Source: a virus. Taken from it: DNA of 43,016 nt. Under the pieces are notes generated by a model, which saw nothing but the letters and a program-made list of their open reading frames with translations, had not been told where the DNA came from and made no database searches. Location of the stretch: positions 1 through 43,016 of the IMG/VR virus record IMGVR_UViG_3300046642_000839. One strand, 5' to 3'. The position numbers and the translations under genes are program-made. Of the stretch, positions 35,580 through 43,016 are shown one piece after another; within the stretch, counting starts at the first letter, position 1; each line of letters starts with the position of its first letter.

Positions 35580-38500
35580 TTACTCGGCGAGGATCGTCGG
35601 ATAGGCGAGACGGACGTCTTCGCCAGCGGAGTGTGATTTGACGACGCCGTTTATGGAGCGGGTCACGGTGAACGTCTGCGGGTTCAAAACCTGGAAATTG
35701 TCGTAGGAGTATGTGACGGGCAGCGTGTTCGTGTTCGTGCCGTCTAGCGTCGACCGCACACCCACCTGCCCGGCGCCCGTAAGAGAGGAATCCGTGACGG
35801 TCGCCTGCCAATCCAGCTCGACACTCCCGACCGGCCACGCCTTCGCCCGCAGGGTCGCCCCCTGCACTTGGAGCCGCAGGGTGAATAGCGTGTTGGCCGC
35901 GTGGGTTCCTGGGATCGACACCGTGGCGAGATCGGTCTGCGTTCCGCCGACCCGCTTTTGCAGCGTGAGTTGCAGCGTCTGGCTGGTGTTGAAAGAGACC
36001 CGGGCCGCATACAGGTTATTGGCATCCGTGTATCGGGCCACCACATGCGCGTACTGCGGGCCGCCCACGGCAAGAGCACTGGTGGCCACGTCCACCCGCA
36101 GATCGACGTCGGCTGTCGCCGGCGGCGTCAGCACGCTGTAGCGGGAGGCGTTCACCGAGGCGACCGAGTGCACGCCCTGGGTGCCGGAGGTCGAGAATTC
36201 GGAGGCCGTGCCCACCACTGTCCACGCATGGCCGGTGTCTGATGTTCCCCAGCCGTTCGCCACGGTGCGGGTGAACGTGTCCAGCACTGCGGGCGTGATG
36301 GCGCCCGCCCGCATCACCTCGCCGCCCACACGGATGTCGAAGGGAAAGTCGTCGTTGGTGGTGTCGCCCGCGCTGCGGAAAATGATCTCGTCGGCGTAGA
36401 GAACATTTGAGGACGGCGGGAAACTCGGCACGGTCGGCGACAAGTTCGCGTATACGGCGCCCCCGGGAGGCGTCACCGTCTGCTGGAAATACGTCCACGT
36501 GTTCGCCGTGACCTGCTGGTCGTTGGCCGTGGTCGACAGGTACGCGTGAGCTCCGTCGAACCAGTTGATGTTCAGGTCAACGTTGCGGGACACCGTGCAC
36601 AGCAGCCACCCGGACAGCACGTACTGCTGGCCCACGGTCACCGCGATCTGCTCGGAGCCCGCGTTCGGGAACTGGCTCACCCCGTCCGGGGTGATCTGCA
36701 TTGACCACTGGCCGCCGAACGAGGGGGTTCCAGGGGTGGCCACGCGGGCGAGCGTGGCCCCGCTTCCGGTCCAGTTGGACAGGTCCACCTCGAAGTTGCG
36801 GTTCGTGTTGAGCTGCCCGGACTGAACCCAGCCCGGGCCCGAGGTGGTGGCCACGGTGATGCTGGTCGTAGTCGAGTCGAGGTCAGCGCCGAGTTGGCTG
36901 CCGTCTGTGTCGATCCGGGCTGTCGTGGTGTCGAGGTAGCCGATCATGTTGTACGGGCTCGCGGGAGCACAGGTGAACGTGATCCGGTGCTGGAAATGGG
37001 TGATGGACTCCTCGAACCCGAGGACGAGTTGGTCGATCGTGTCCCCACCCAGCCACGCCGGCGGGTTGATGACCTGCACCCGGTCGCCCATCCGCAGGCC
37101 GAGAATCGCCCGCCGCATCTCCGGGGTAATGCTCGGGTGGGCCAAGTTGACGCTGATCTGCGGGTACCTGGCCTCGTCCACGGTGCCCAAGTGAACGCGC
37201 CACGCCGCCTGGTCCAGCAATGTCGGCGTGTCCGAAGTGGCCAAGTTGAGGGCGAGCGCCGATTCCGCGTTCGGCCCATAGACTCCGACCCCGGTTGGTG
37301 GGGGCGCCGTCGACAGCGGTCCGGCTGTCTCCTCGTAAGTCGCGGTGACCCCGTTCACCGACACGGTGACGCGGTTGGCGAGGTACCTGTCGTCCTCCAC
37401 CGGGGTCGGGATCTCGGCCAAGTTGAAGCCCGTGTACGACAGGATCAGCGCAGGATCCTGGTTGTAGAGGCTGGCCCGGGTCCGGTAGCCGAGTCCGAGC
37501 ACCGCCAAGTTCTCGAAGAGCAGGCCGTCGTCGGCGAGCACGGCCTCCTGCATCAGGGTCAGCGGATTCTGCTTACCTTGCGCCCCCATGTCCACGGTGT
37601 CGTCAAGGTCGCCCACCCAGTCGAACGGAATGCCCTCCTCGCCGCACAGTCGCTGAATCCGCCGGCCCGCAGCCTCACCGATCGGGTTGAGGCGCACGCC
37701 GAGGACGTTCGTGGCGGTGACCGCGTTCTCCACCGTGACGTGCCCGATCGCGACTCCTGGCAGGTTCGCCGTGCCGAACGGGCCGACCACGCTACGGCTG
37801 GCCACCCCGAACTGGACCTGGGTGACTCGGGAGAGCGCCGCGGCAGCGACATCGGAGACGCTGTACACCGCCCCCGTGGTGACGTCGGTGAGCCGGATCG
37901 CCCGGTTGAGGCTCGCACCGTTCTCCGCGAACTCGACACTGACGTACATCTGGCGGCCGCGGACATCGAGGGTGTGGACGAGATCGACGCCGAGGTTGGC
38001 TCCGTCGTCCGCGCACATGCGCAGGGTCAGGCTCTTGGAGGTGGCGCTGTAGTACAGCTCCCAGAACTGGTTGGCGCCGGGAGAGTAGTCGACCTGGTCG
38101 ATTGCGCAGATCGTCTTGCCGTCCGACAGCCCGGCAGCCGGGATGAAACACAGGAAGCGGACCTGCGTCGCGGTCGGCTCGTCGTAGGCCACCACCCCGC
38201 CAGACAGCGTGCTGGACGTGAGGTCGGGCAGCGGATCTGATGCGCCGAACCCTGTGTAGCTCGACAGGGTCGGGGTTCCGGAGATCGTCATCGGGGAGCC
38301 GCTGACAAGCGCGGACGCAATCTTCGTCGAATCCGACGGGTCCTCACACGGCCAGTACGCGACCACGCTGGACGGCAGCGGGTCCGTGACCGCGTTGTAG
38401 ATCACCGACCGTTCCGGGGCCGGGCCCTGCGCCAACCTCTGCAAGGGCCCGTTCACGCTCACGTCGACCCACACGTCCGACCCCGTCGGATCCCACGACG

Positions 38501-38897
38501 CCGGCCACCGCGGAATCTCACCCCAGACGCGGTACGACTTGCCGCCCATCCCGTCCGGAACGCTGATCCGAATCGGCTGGTTGCGGCCGATCTGCCTATA
38601 CCAGACGCCCATGGGGTTGCGCGGGGTGAAGCGGCCGTCCGGGTTTTTCAGCGGCAGGCTGGCGGTGGCCTGTTCGGTCTGGTTGCCCTCGTCGCGGATG
38701 CCCTTGGTGAGGGTGATCTGCCCCTGGTCGTCGCGGACCATGACGTACGAGGTGATGTCCACCCATACACCGTTGACGAGCAGTTCCACCGTCACAGGGG
38801 CGCCCGTCGAGGCCGCCCCGGACGCGCCGAGGGGACCAGCCGCGGCGCGCATACGCCGCTGCCAGCCCATTACATGAGCTGCGAGACCTCCAGGCAT
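35580..38897 (-). CDS. Large tail-tip protein with lectin-like and CBM-like regions
   Basis: 1105 residues. The N-terminus (VELLVNGVWVDITSYVMVRD, then RDEGNQTEQATASLPLKNPD) is the pattern of siphovirus minor tail proteins. Residues about 170-400 look like a LamG/concanavalin fold (SVVAYWPCEDPSDSTKIASA). The C-terminal third has a carbohydrate-binding-like module (NRNFEVDLSNWTGSGATLAR) and a second jelly-roll region. It probably forms the tail tip that contacts the host surface. The start could be ATG 38897 or a few codons later. Confidence 0.82.
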   Translation of the reverse strand: MPGGLAAHVMGWQRRMRAAAGPLGASGAASTGAPVTVELLVNGVWVDITSYVMVRDDQGQITLTKGIRDEGNQTEQATASLPLKNPDGRFTPRNPMGVWYRQIGRNQPIRISVPDGMGGKSYRVWGEIPRWPASWDPTGSDVWVDVSVNGPLQRLAQGPAPERSVIYNAVTDPLPSSVVAYWPCEDPSDSTKIASALVSGSPMTISGTPTLSSYTGFGASDPLPDLTSSTLSGGVVAYDEPTATQVRFLCFIPAAGLSDGKTICAIDQVDYSPGANQFWELYYSATSKSLTLRMCADDGANLGVDLVHTLDVRGRQMYVSVEFAENGASLNRAIRLTDVTTGAVYSVSDVAAAALSRVTQVQFGVASRSVVGPFGTANLPGVAIGHVTVENAVTATNVLGVRLNPIGEAAGRRIQRLCGEEGIPFDWVGDLDDTVDMGAQGKQNPLTLMQEAVLADDGLLFENLAVLGLGYRTRASLYNQDPALILSYTGFNLAEIPTPVEDDRYLANRVTVSVNGVTATYEETAGPLSTAPPPTGVGVYGPNAESALALNLATSDTPTLLDQAAWRVHLGTVDEARYPQISVNLAHPSITPEMRRAILGLRMGDRVQVINPPAWLGGDTIDQLVLGFEESITHFQHRITFTCAPASPYNMIGYLDTTTARIDTDGSQLGADLDSTTTSITVATTSGPGWVQSGQLNTNRNFEVDLSNWTGSGATLARVATPGTPSFGGQWSMQITPDGVSQFPNAGSEQIAVTVGQQYVLSGWLLCTVSRNVDLNINWFDGAHAYLSTTANDQQVTANTWTYFQQTVTPPGGAVYANLSPTVPSFPPSSNVLYADEIIFRSAGDTTNDDFPFDIRVGGEVMRAGAITPAVLDTFTRTVANGWGTSDTGHAWTVVGTASEFSTSGTQGVHSVASVNASRYSVLTPPATADVDLRVDVATSALAVGGPQYAHVVARYTDANNLYAARVSFNTSQTLQLTLQKRVGGTQTDLATVSIPGTHAANTLFTLRLQVQGATLRAKAWPVGSVELDWQATVTDSSLTGAGQVGVRSTLDGTNTNTLPVTYSYDNFQVLNPQTFTVTRSINGVVKSHSAGEDVRLAYPTILAE

Positions 38898-38900
38898 CGA

Positions 38901-39407
38901 TCACTCGTCCCAAACGATCCAGCACGTCATGTTGACCGCGGCGCCGAACGTCGCCCGTACTCGCAGAAACTTGGATACGGCGATGATGGGCCGCTCGTCC
39001 GGCATCCACTGGTACGTGTAGTTGATGTCCGTGGCACCGGCGGTCGGCGGAACGAGGTTCGCGTCGAACGTGCGGGTGGCGGTGGTGGCGCCTTCCGTGG
39101 TGAAGGTGTAGCCCGTCAGCGCTGCGCCGAGCTGGACGAGGGAAGCCGGGGCATTCGGGTCCAGCGGCTGCACACCCGCGGCGACATGCGCTGTACCGGT
39201 CGAAGCAGCCACGTCGGTCTGAATGAGCTCGACCTGCCCGGCGGACCCGGGAACTCCGTCCAGGGTGAAACCCCAGCTGATGAGTTGCATCTGCCGCGTC
39301 GACGGCGGGGCGATCTGCAGCATGGTCTTGATCGTTGTGCCGGTCGTCACCTTCTGCTGTGCCGCCGTTGTCGGCGCAGGCCCGTTGAAGCACTTGTAGC
39401 GATGCAT
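38901..39407 (-). CDS. Tail protein
   Basis: 168 residues. MHRYKCFNGPAPTTAAQQKV is followed by beta-rich sequence (IKTMLQIAPPSTRQMQLISW, RTFDANLVPP, RVRATFGAAVNMTCWIVWDE). Similar proteins lie between the tape measure and tail tip in Streptomyces phages. AAGGAG four bases before ATG 39407 fixes the start. Confidence 0.72.
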   Translation of the reverse strand: MHRYKCFNGPAPTTAAQQKVTTGTTIKTMLQIAPPSTRQMQLISWGFTLDGVPGSAGQVELIQTDVAASTGTAHVAAGVQPLDPNAPASLVQLGAALTGYTFTTEGATTATRTFDANLVPPTAGATDINYTYQWMPDERPIIAVSKFLRVRATFGAAVNMTCWIVWDE

Positions 39408-39415
39408 CTCTCTCC

Positions 39416-42400
39416 TTATGCCGGTCGGCCCATGAGGGCGACCTGAACGTTGCCGCCACGGACACGAACGAACTGGCGCAACTCCCTGGCCAAGAACTCG
39501 TCGTAGCGGGAGGAACCGCTGGAGCGAATCTCCAGCTCCACCCGCACCACTCCGCCGCCTCCGCCGGCCATGCGGCGCGAGTCCGGACCGGACCACACCC
39601 GGGAGCCGACCGGGAGATCGAGGAGCTCGGGTTCGTGCTCGCCCACCCACGTCAGACCCCCGCGCAGGCCACCCGACGCCGCGGCGCCGACGATGCCGCC
39701 CGAGGCTTTCCCCTTGACCGCCTTCGCGAGGGCTTTCTCCATCACTTTCGCGAGATTGCTCATGGCTTTTTCGAGCTTGTCCTGCTGCTTGGTCAGCGAG
39801 GTGACGAGCTTCTCCTGCGCCTTGATCGCGGCCCCGTACACCGCGTCCGCTGTCGTCTTCCCAGCCGAGGACGCGGCCTTCCCGATCTGTCCCTGAAGGC
39901 TGTTGATCGACGAGATCTCCGAGGACGACGCCCCCAGCAGCGCGCCCGCGGTCTCTAGGCCGCCGCCGTTGACACCAGCTTCGGCGATCTGCTGGATCAA
40001 CCCCTTGTCGAGGCCCTTCGACTTCAGGCCCTTCAACGCGTCCGCGAACGCCGACGCCTTATCCCTCGACTGGGTGAGCCCGCCCATGAGGGAGGCGACG
40101 GTGACGGTGCTCCCGGCAGAGACGCCCTGGGTGATGCTCGACGACGACAGGACGTTCGACTTCACCGAGTCGGACAACTGCGAGGCCGAGTTCTTCAGCC
40201 CGTCGAGTTTCGTCTTCGCGCTGTCGAGGCTCCGGGTGACGCCGTTCAGCTGCTTGTCGTACCGGATCAAAGACTTGCCGACCGAGTCGAGCTCCTTCTC
40301 CAACCGCCGCTCGGTGCGGCCGCTGAACGCGGCCCGGATCTGCCCTGCGGCCTCGTTCAACGCCTGCGTCAGACTGCCCAGATCAGCAGGGCTCCCGAGA
40401 GACCGCTCGAACGGAGTCGTGTGGTAGCCAGCCATCCGGCCGAAGTGGGAGATGCCGAACTGTCCAGACAGTGCAGAGCGGGCGCTCTTCTCCGCCGCGG
40501 TGACGCCTCCCTTCGCGAAGTGCGGCACCCTGTCCTCGTTGATCGCCTCCAGCATGGAGCGGTACTTGGCAGTCTGCCTCTTGTTGACGATGAACTCCCC
40601 GCCCATCGCGAGCAGGGGCACATCGTCCTCGACACCGGAGCCACCCGTGATGTGGCCGCCGGTCGCGTACTTTGACACACCGCCCTGGCCCTGCGCGGGC
40701 CGGCCGATCGTGGAGTACTTCGCGATCGTTTCCCGAACGGTCGTGACGGTGACCGTCTTGCTGCGGAGCGCGTTGATCGCCGCTTGGATCGCACGCGCCG
40801 CCGCGCTGGCCCGGTCCCGCGCCGAAAGGGTGATGGACTTGTCCTTCAGGCCGTCACGGGCCCGCTGCACCGCGCCGATTGCGTCCCTTGCAGGCTTCCC
40901 GTTCGCGGTGACCTGGAAGCGACCGTCCTTCAACCTGGTCACCTTCAGCCCCAGGTCGCGCAGCATCGACACCGCATCGTCCGTCAGCGCGGACACCTTG
41001 ACGCTCTTCGCGTTCGGAGTCTTCTTCAGCGCGGACAGCACCGAGTCGAGGCCGCTCACCGCATCCTCGGTCCGCATCTCCAGCTTCGTCGACTTCTTGT
41101 CCGGGATCCGCAGGATCTGGTCGGCGAGCTGGCCAGCCTCTGCTTTGGTCAGGCCCATGGCCCGCGCCGATTTGACCAGCTCGGACCGGCCCCTGGAATA
41201 GATCCCGTTGACGGTCTCCCACGACGAGCCCGACTCCCGCGCGCTGGTGGCGGCCGAGTCGGTCTTGTCCGCGAGGTCCTGCAAGGCGCTGGCCGCGTTC
41301 CGTGCCTTCTCCGAGTTAAGGTCGAGGACCCCGTGACTCATGCTGAGCGCGCCCGCGTTGTCCTTCGCGGCCTTTGATGCCGCGTCGATGGCCGACTCGA
41401 AGCCGATCATGCCGCCGAGGCCCTGCCTCTGCACGTCGTTGAGGGCCTGGATTGCGCCGCGCAGCCCGTCGGCCGACGCCTTCTGATGTTCCAGCTTCGC
41501 GGCCGTGTCCTGCGCCGCCTGCCCGAACAGGCCCTGCGACTCGGCGGCCAGCTTCTGCTCCAGCGCCTGGTCCGCCAGCGCCGACTTGTAATCGTCGAGT
41601 TGAGACGTCACCTCCTTCGAGGTGAACCCCTGCTTCTTCAGGCTCTTGATCGTGTCGTCAAGAGCCTGCTTGGCCATGTCGGCTTTGCCGCCCTTGACCA
41701 TGTTGGCCAGAGCCTTGTCGATGCCGTCGAAGTCTTCCTTGGCCTTCTTCACCGGGGTCGAGTCCATGCCGACCAGCGAGGTGAGGAACTGCTGGGTCTT
41801 GTCGAGATTTGACGGGCGCGCCAGGGTGCGCAGCGAGTCGCCGAGACCGCTCAGATCCTTGCCGTAGGAGCGTGCGGCCTCCCCGGACACCTTGCCTGTG
41901 CGGGCAAGATTGCCGAGGGCCGTCGTCATCTTGTCGACGTCCGGCGGGGCTTTCTTCCCCATGTCCGACAGCTTCGAGAACACCACCGCGACCGCAGCGA
42001 TCCCCGCGACGATCACGCCCGCCTTCGCCGCAGTTCCCAGCGACATGAACGCGGCCCGCAGGCCCGCCATCCCGCCGCCCGCCGCAGCCGACGCCGCAGT
42101 CAGCCCCGTGATAGCTGTCCGGAGGGACGTGATGCCCTCCGCGGCCACACCGATCCCCGCACCCGCCAGCTTGATCAGCTTGAACGCCGCGTACACCTGC
42201 ATCAAGTTGCCGACCAACGACGGGGGCACCGCCGCCACCAGCTTCGCGAACGCGTTGACCAACGACAGCATCCCCGGGCCCGCCTGCGACGCGCCCTGAA
42301 GCAGGTTGCTGACAGCCTTGGTCACGTTCGTCAGCAGTTCCTTGACGGCCGGCCCCTGCGCTTTGGCGTAGGCGAAGAACGACGCGATCGGGCCGGACGA

Positions 42401-43016
42401 CTTCCCCTCCGACATAACCCGCATGAAGTGGATCGCGCCGTCCGTGGCGTTCTTCAGGCTCTTGTTCGCGAAGTCCGACACCCTCGACGACAAGGCGTTG
42501 AACCCGGACGTGTTGATCGCGCCGCCCGCGACTGTCACGAGCCGGTCCAGCTGCGTCGACGCGCCCCGAGCCATCGGGGTGAGTTTCGGCAGGATCTGTC
42601 CGAGGACCGCGAAGCTCTTCTCGACGGGAGCCATCGTGAACTTCGCGTTGCTGTCGGAAAACGCCTGGAACTTGTCCCGCAGATTCGAGTACGCGGCAGA
42701 CGCCTGCTGCGTCGCCTTCGGCATCCCCGACAGCGTGTCCGCGACGACCTGCTGTGCCGCCATGGCCTGCTTCGACTGCGCCCCGTATTTCGTGACGGCC
42801 TGCGTGTACTTGTCCTGCGCGCCGGCCGCGTCCTTCAGATTCCCGATCTGCGGGATCACCGCAGCGCCGAACGCCGCGACCGCCAGCCCGGCCGCGCCCG
42901 CGTGCACTGCGATCGGGGCGAGGGAGACAGCGACCGGGATCGCGGCCGGGGCGAGGGACAGCATCGTCGCCCGCATGTCGACCATGGCCCGGTCTGCCTT
43001 CGACGACGACTGCTGG
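39416..43016 (-). CDS. Tape-measure protein, N-terminus beyond window
   Basis: About 1200 visible residues; the frame is open to the edge, so the true start lies further right. It is long, Ala/Lys/Ser-rich and helical, with hydrophobic segments (about the first 45 visible residues; AAKAGVIVAGIAAVAVVFSK) and coiled-coil stretches. ATGGHITGGSGVEDDVPLLA and ASGGIVGAAASGGLRG are Gly-rich motifs common in tape measures. It sets tail length and helps DNA cross the membrane. Two small helper genes usually lie just upstream, outside this window. Confidence 0.9.
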   Translation of the reverse strand, partial: QQSSSKADRAMVDMRATMLSLAPAAIPVAVSLAPIAVHAGAAGLAVAAFGAAVIPQIGNLKDAAGAQDKYTQAVTKYGAQSKQAMAAQQVVADTLSGMPKATQQASAAYSNLRDKFQAFSDSNAKFTMAPVEKSFAVLGQILPKLTPMARGASTQLDRLVTVAGGAINTSGFNALSSRVSDFANKSLKNATDGAIHFMRVMSEGKSSGPIASFFAYAKAQGPAVKELLTNVTKAVSNLLQGASQAGPGMLSLVNAFAKLVAAVPPSLVGNLMQVYAAFKLIKLAGAGIGVAAEGITSLRTAITGLTAASAAAGGGMAGLRAAFMSLGTAAKAGVIVAGIAAVAVVFSKLSDMGKKAPPDVDKMTTALGNLARTGKVSGEAARSYGKDLSGLGDSLRTLARPSNLDKTQQFLTSLVGMDSTPVKKAKEDFDGIDKALANMVKGGKADMAKQALDDTIKSLKKQGFTSKEVTSQLDDYKSALADQALEQKLAAESQGLFGQAAQDTAAKLEHQKASADGLRGAIQALNDVQRQGLGGMIGFESAIDAASKAAKDNAGALSMSHGVLDLNSEKARNAASALQDLADKTDSAATSARESGSSWETVNGIYSRGRSELVKSARAMGLTKAEAGQLADQILRIPDKKSTKLEMRTEDAVSGLDSVLSALKKTPNAKSVKVSALTDDAVSMLRDLGLKVTRLKDGRFQVTANGKPARDAIGAVQRARDGLKDKSITLSARDRASAAARAIQAAINALRSKTVTVTTVRETIAKYSTIGRPAQGQGGVSKYATGGHITGGSGVEDDVPLLAMGGEFIVNKRQTAKYRSMLEAINEDRVPHFAKGGVTAAEKSARSALSGQFGISHFGRMAGYHTTPFERSLGSPADLGSLTQALNEAAGQIRAAFSGRTERRLEKELDSVGKSLIRYDKQLNGVTRSLDSAKTKLDGLKNSASQLSDSVKSNVLSSSSITQGVSAGSTVTVASLMGGLTQSRDKASAFADALKGLKSKGLDKGLIQQIAEAGVNGGGLETAGALLGASSSEISSINSLQGQIGKAASSAGKTTADAVYGAAIKAQEKLVTSLTKQQDKLEKAMSNLAKVMEKALAKAVKGKASGGIVGAAASGGLRGGLTWVGEHEPELLDLPVGSRVWSGPDSRRMAGGGGGVVRVELEIRSSGSSRYDEFLARELRQFVRVRGGNVQVALMGRPA

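Noticed and set aside
36894-38240. 448-codon plus-strand frame opposite the tail-tip gene
   Set aside because: Antisense frame rich in Arg/Gly/Val without domain features.
1-43016. Integrated prophage with host flanks
   Set aside because: No host-type genes are seen at either edge, and the att site is intact and flanked by phage genes on both sides.

Overview
The window looks like a large piece of the genome of a temperate, long-tailed (siphovirus-like) phage of Streptomyces or a close actinobacterial relative. The evidence is high G+C sequence, many GTG starts, extensive 1-, 4- and 8-base gene overlaps, a WhiB protein, the alanine-rich Streptomyces-type small proteins, and an ordered set of tail, lysis, integration, recombination and replication genes. 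Almost everything is on the minus strand, so the phage reads from right to left. A well-preserved serine-integrase attP-like dyad lies inside continuous phage sequence at 28041-28088. That argues for the free phage form rather than a prophage, in which the site would be split between the two ends.

From the right, the layout is as follows. (1) Tail and lysis, 43016-31299: tape-measure protein (runs off the right edge), a tail protein, a large tail-tip protein with lectin-like and carbohydrate-binding-like regions, a fibre-like protein, a papain-like cysteine peptidase, an amidase endolysin, a DEDD exoribonuclease, a holin, a coiled-coil membrane protein and a collagen-like membrane protein, closed by a strong hairpin at 31272-31294. 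(2) Accessory and immunity region, 31142-28041: a large HTH/TPR-like regulator, a cluster of overlapping zinc-ribbon genes, a small Xre repressor with a palindromic operator, and attP. (3) Lysogeny switch, 28018-24961: serine integrase, a membrane coiled-coil protein and two related HTH proteins reading away from shared CTCCCT-N4-AGGGAG operators. (4) Early operon, 24964-16610: small proteins, a Cas4/RecB-like nuclease, an SSB-like protein, a PD-(D/E)XK nuclease and a primase-polymerase/ATPase, followed by an array of about a dozen 10-bp repeats (16229-16583) that I propose as the replication origin.

(5) DNA-processing cassette, 16182-13422: HNH nuclease, RusA-like resolvase, C5 cytosine methyltransferase and WhiB, all overlapping. 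(6) A chain of 14 small genes (12569-7175), mostly unknown, with an XF1762-family protein, several Cys-motif proteins and small membrane proteins, ending in a perfect hairpin. (7) Left end, 7006-1: short regulators, a DUF6221 protein, and a minus-strand cassette of small membrane proteins around a DUF2637 protein that resembles the spread (spd) genes of Streptomyces conjugative plasmids.

The most unusual signals are the origin-like repeat array, the attP dyad, the 19 TGAGCC/GGCTCA hexamers inside the DUF2637 gene, twin operators holding two face-to-face promoters at 5713-5752, a 34-bp inverted repeat around a promoter at 608-651, and zinc-ribbon reading frames that overlap out of phase near 29200. 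No complete tRNA, rRNA, IS element or CRISPR array is visible. Head, portal and terminase genes are absent and presumably lie beyond the right edge.
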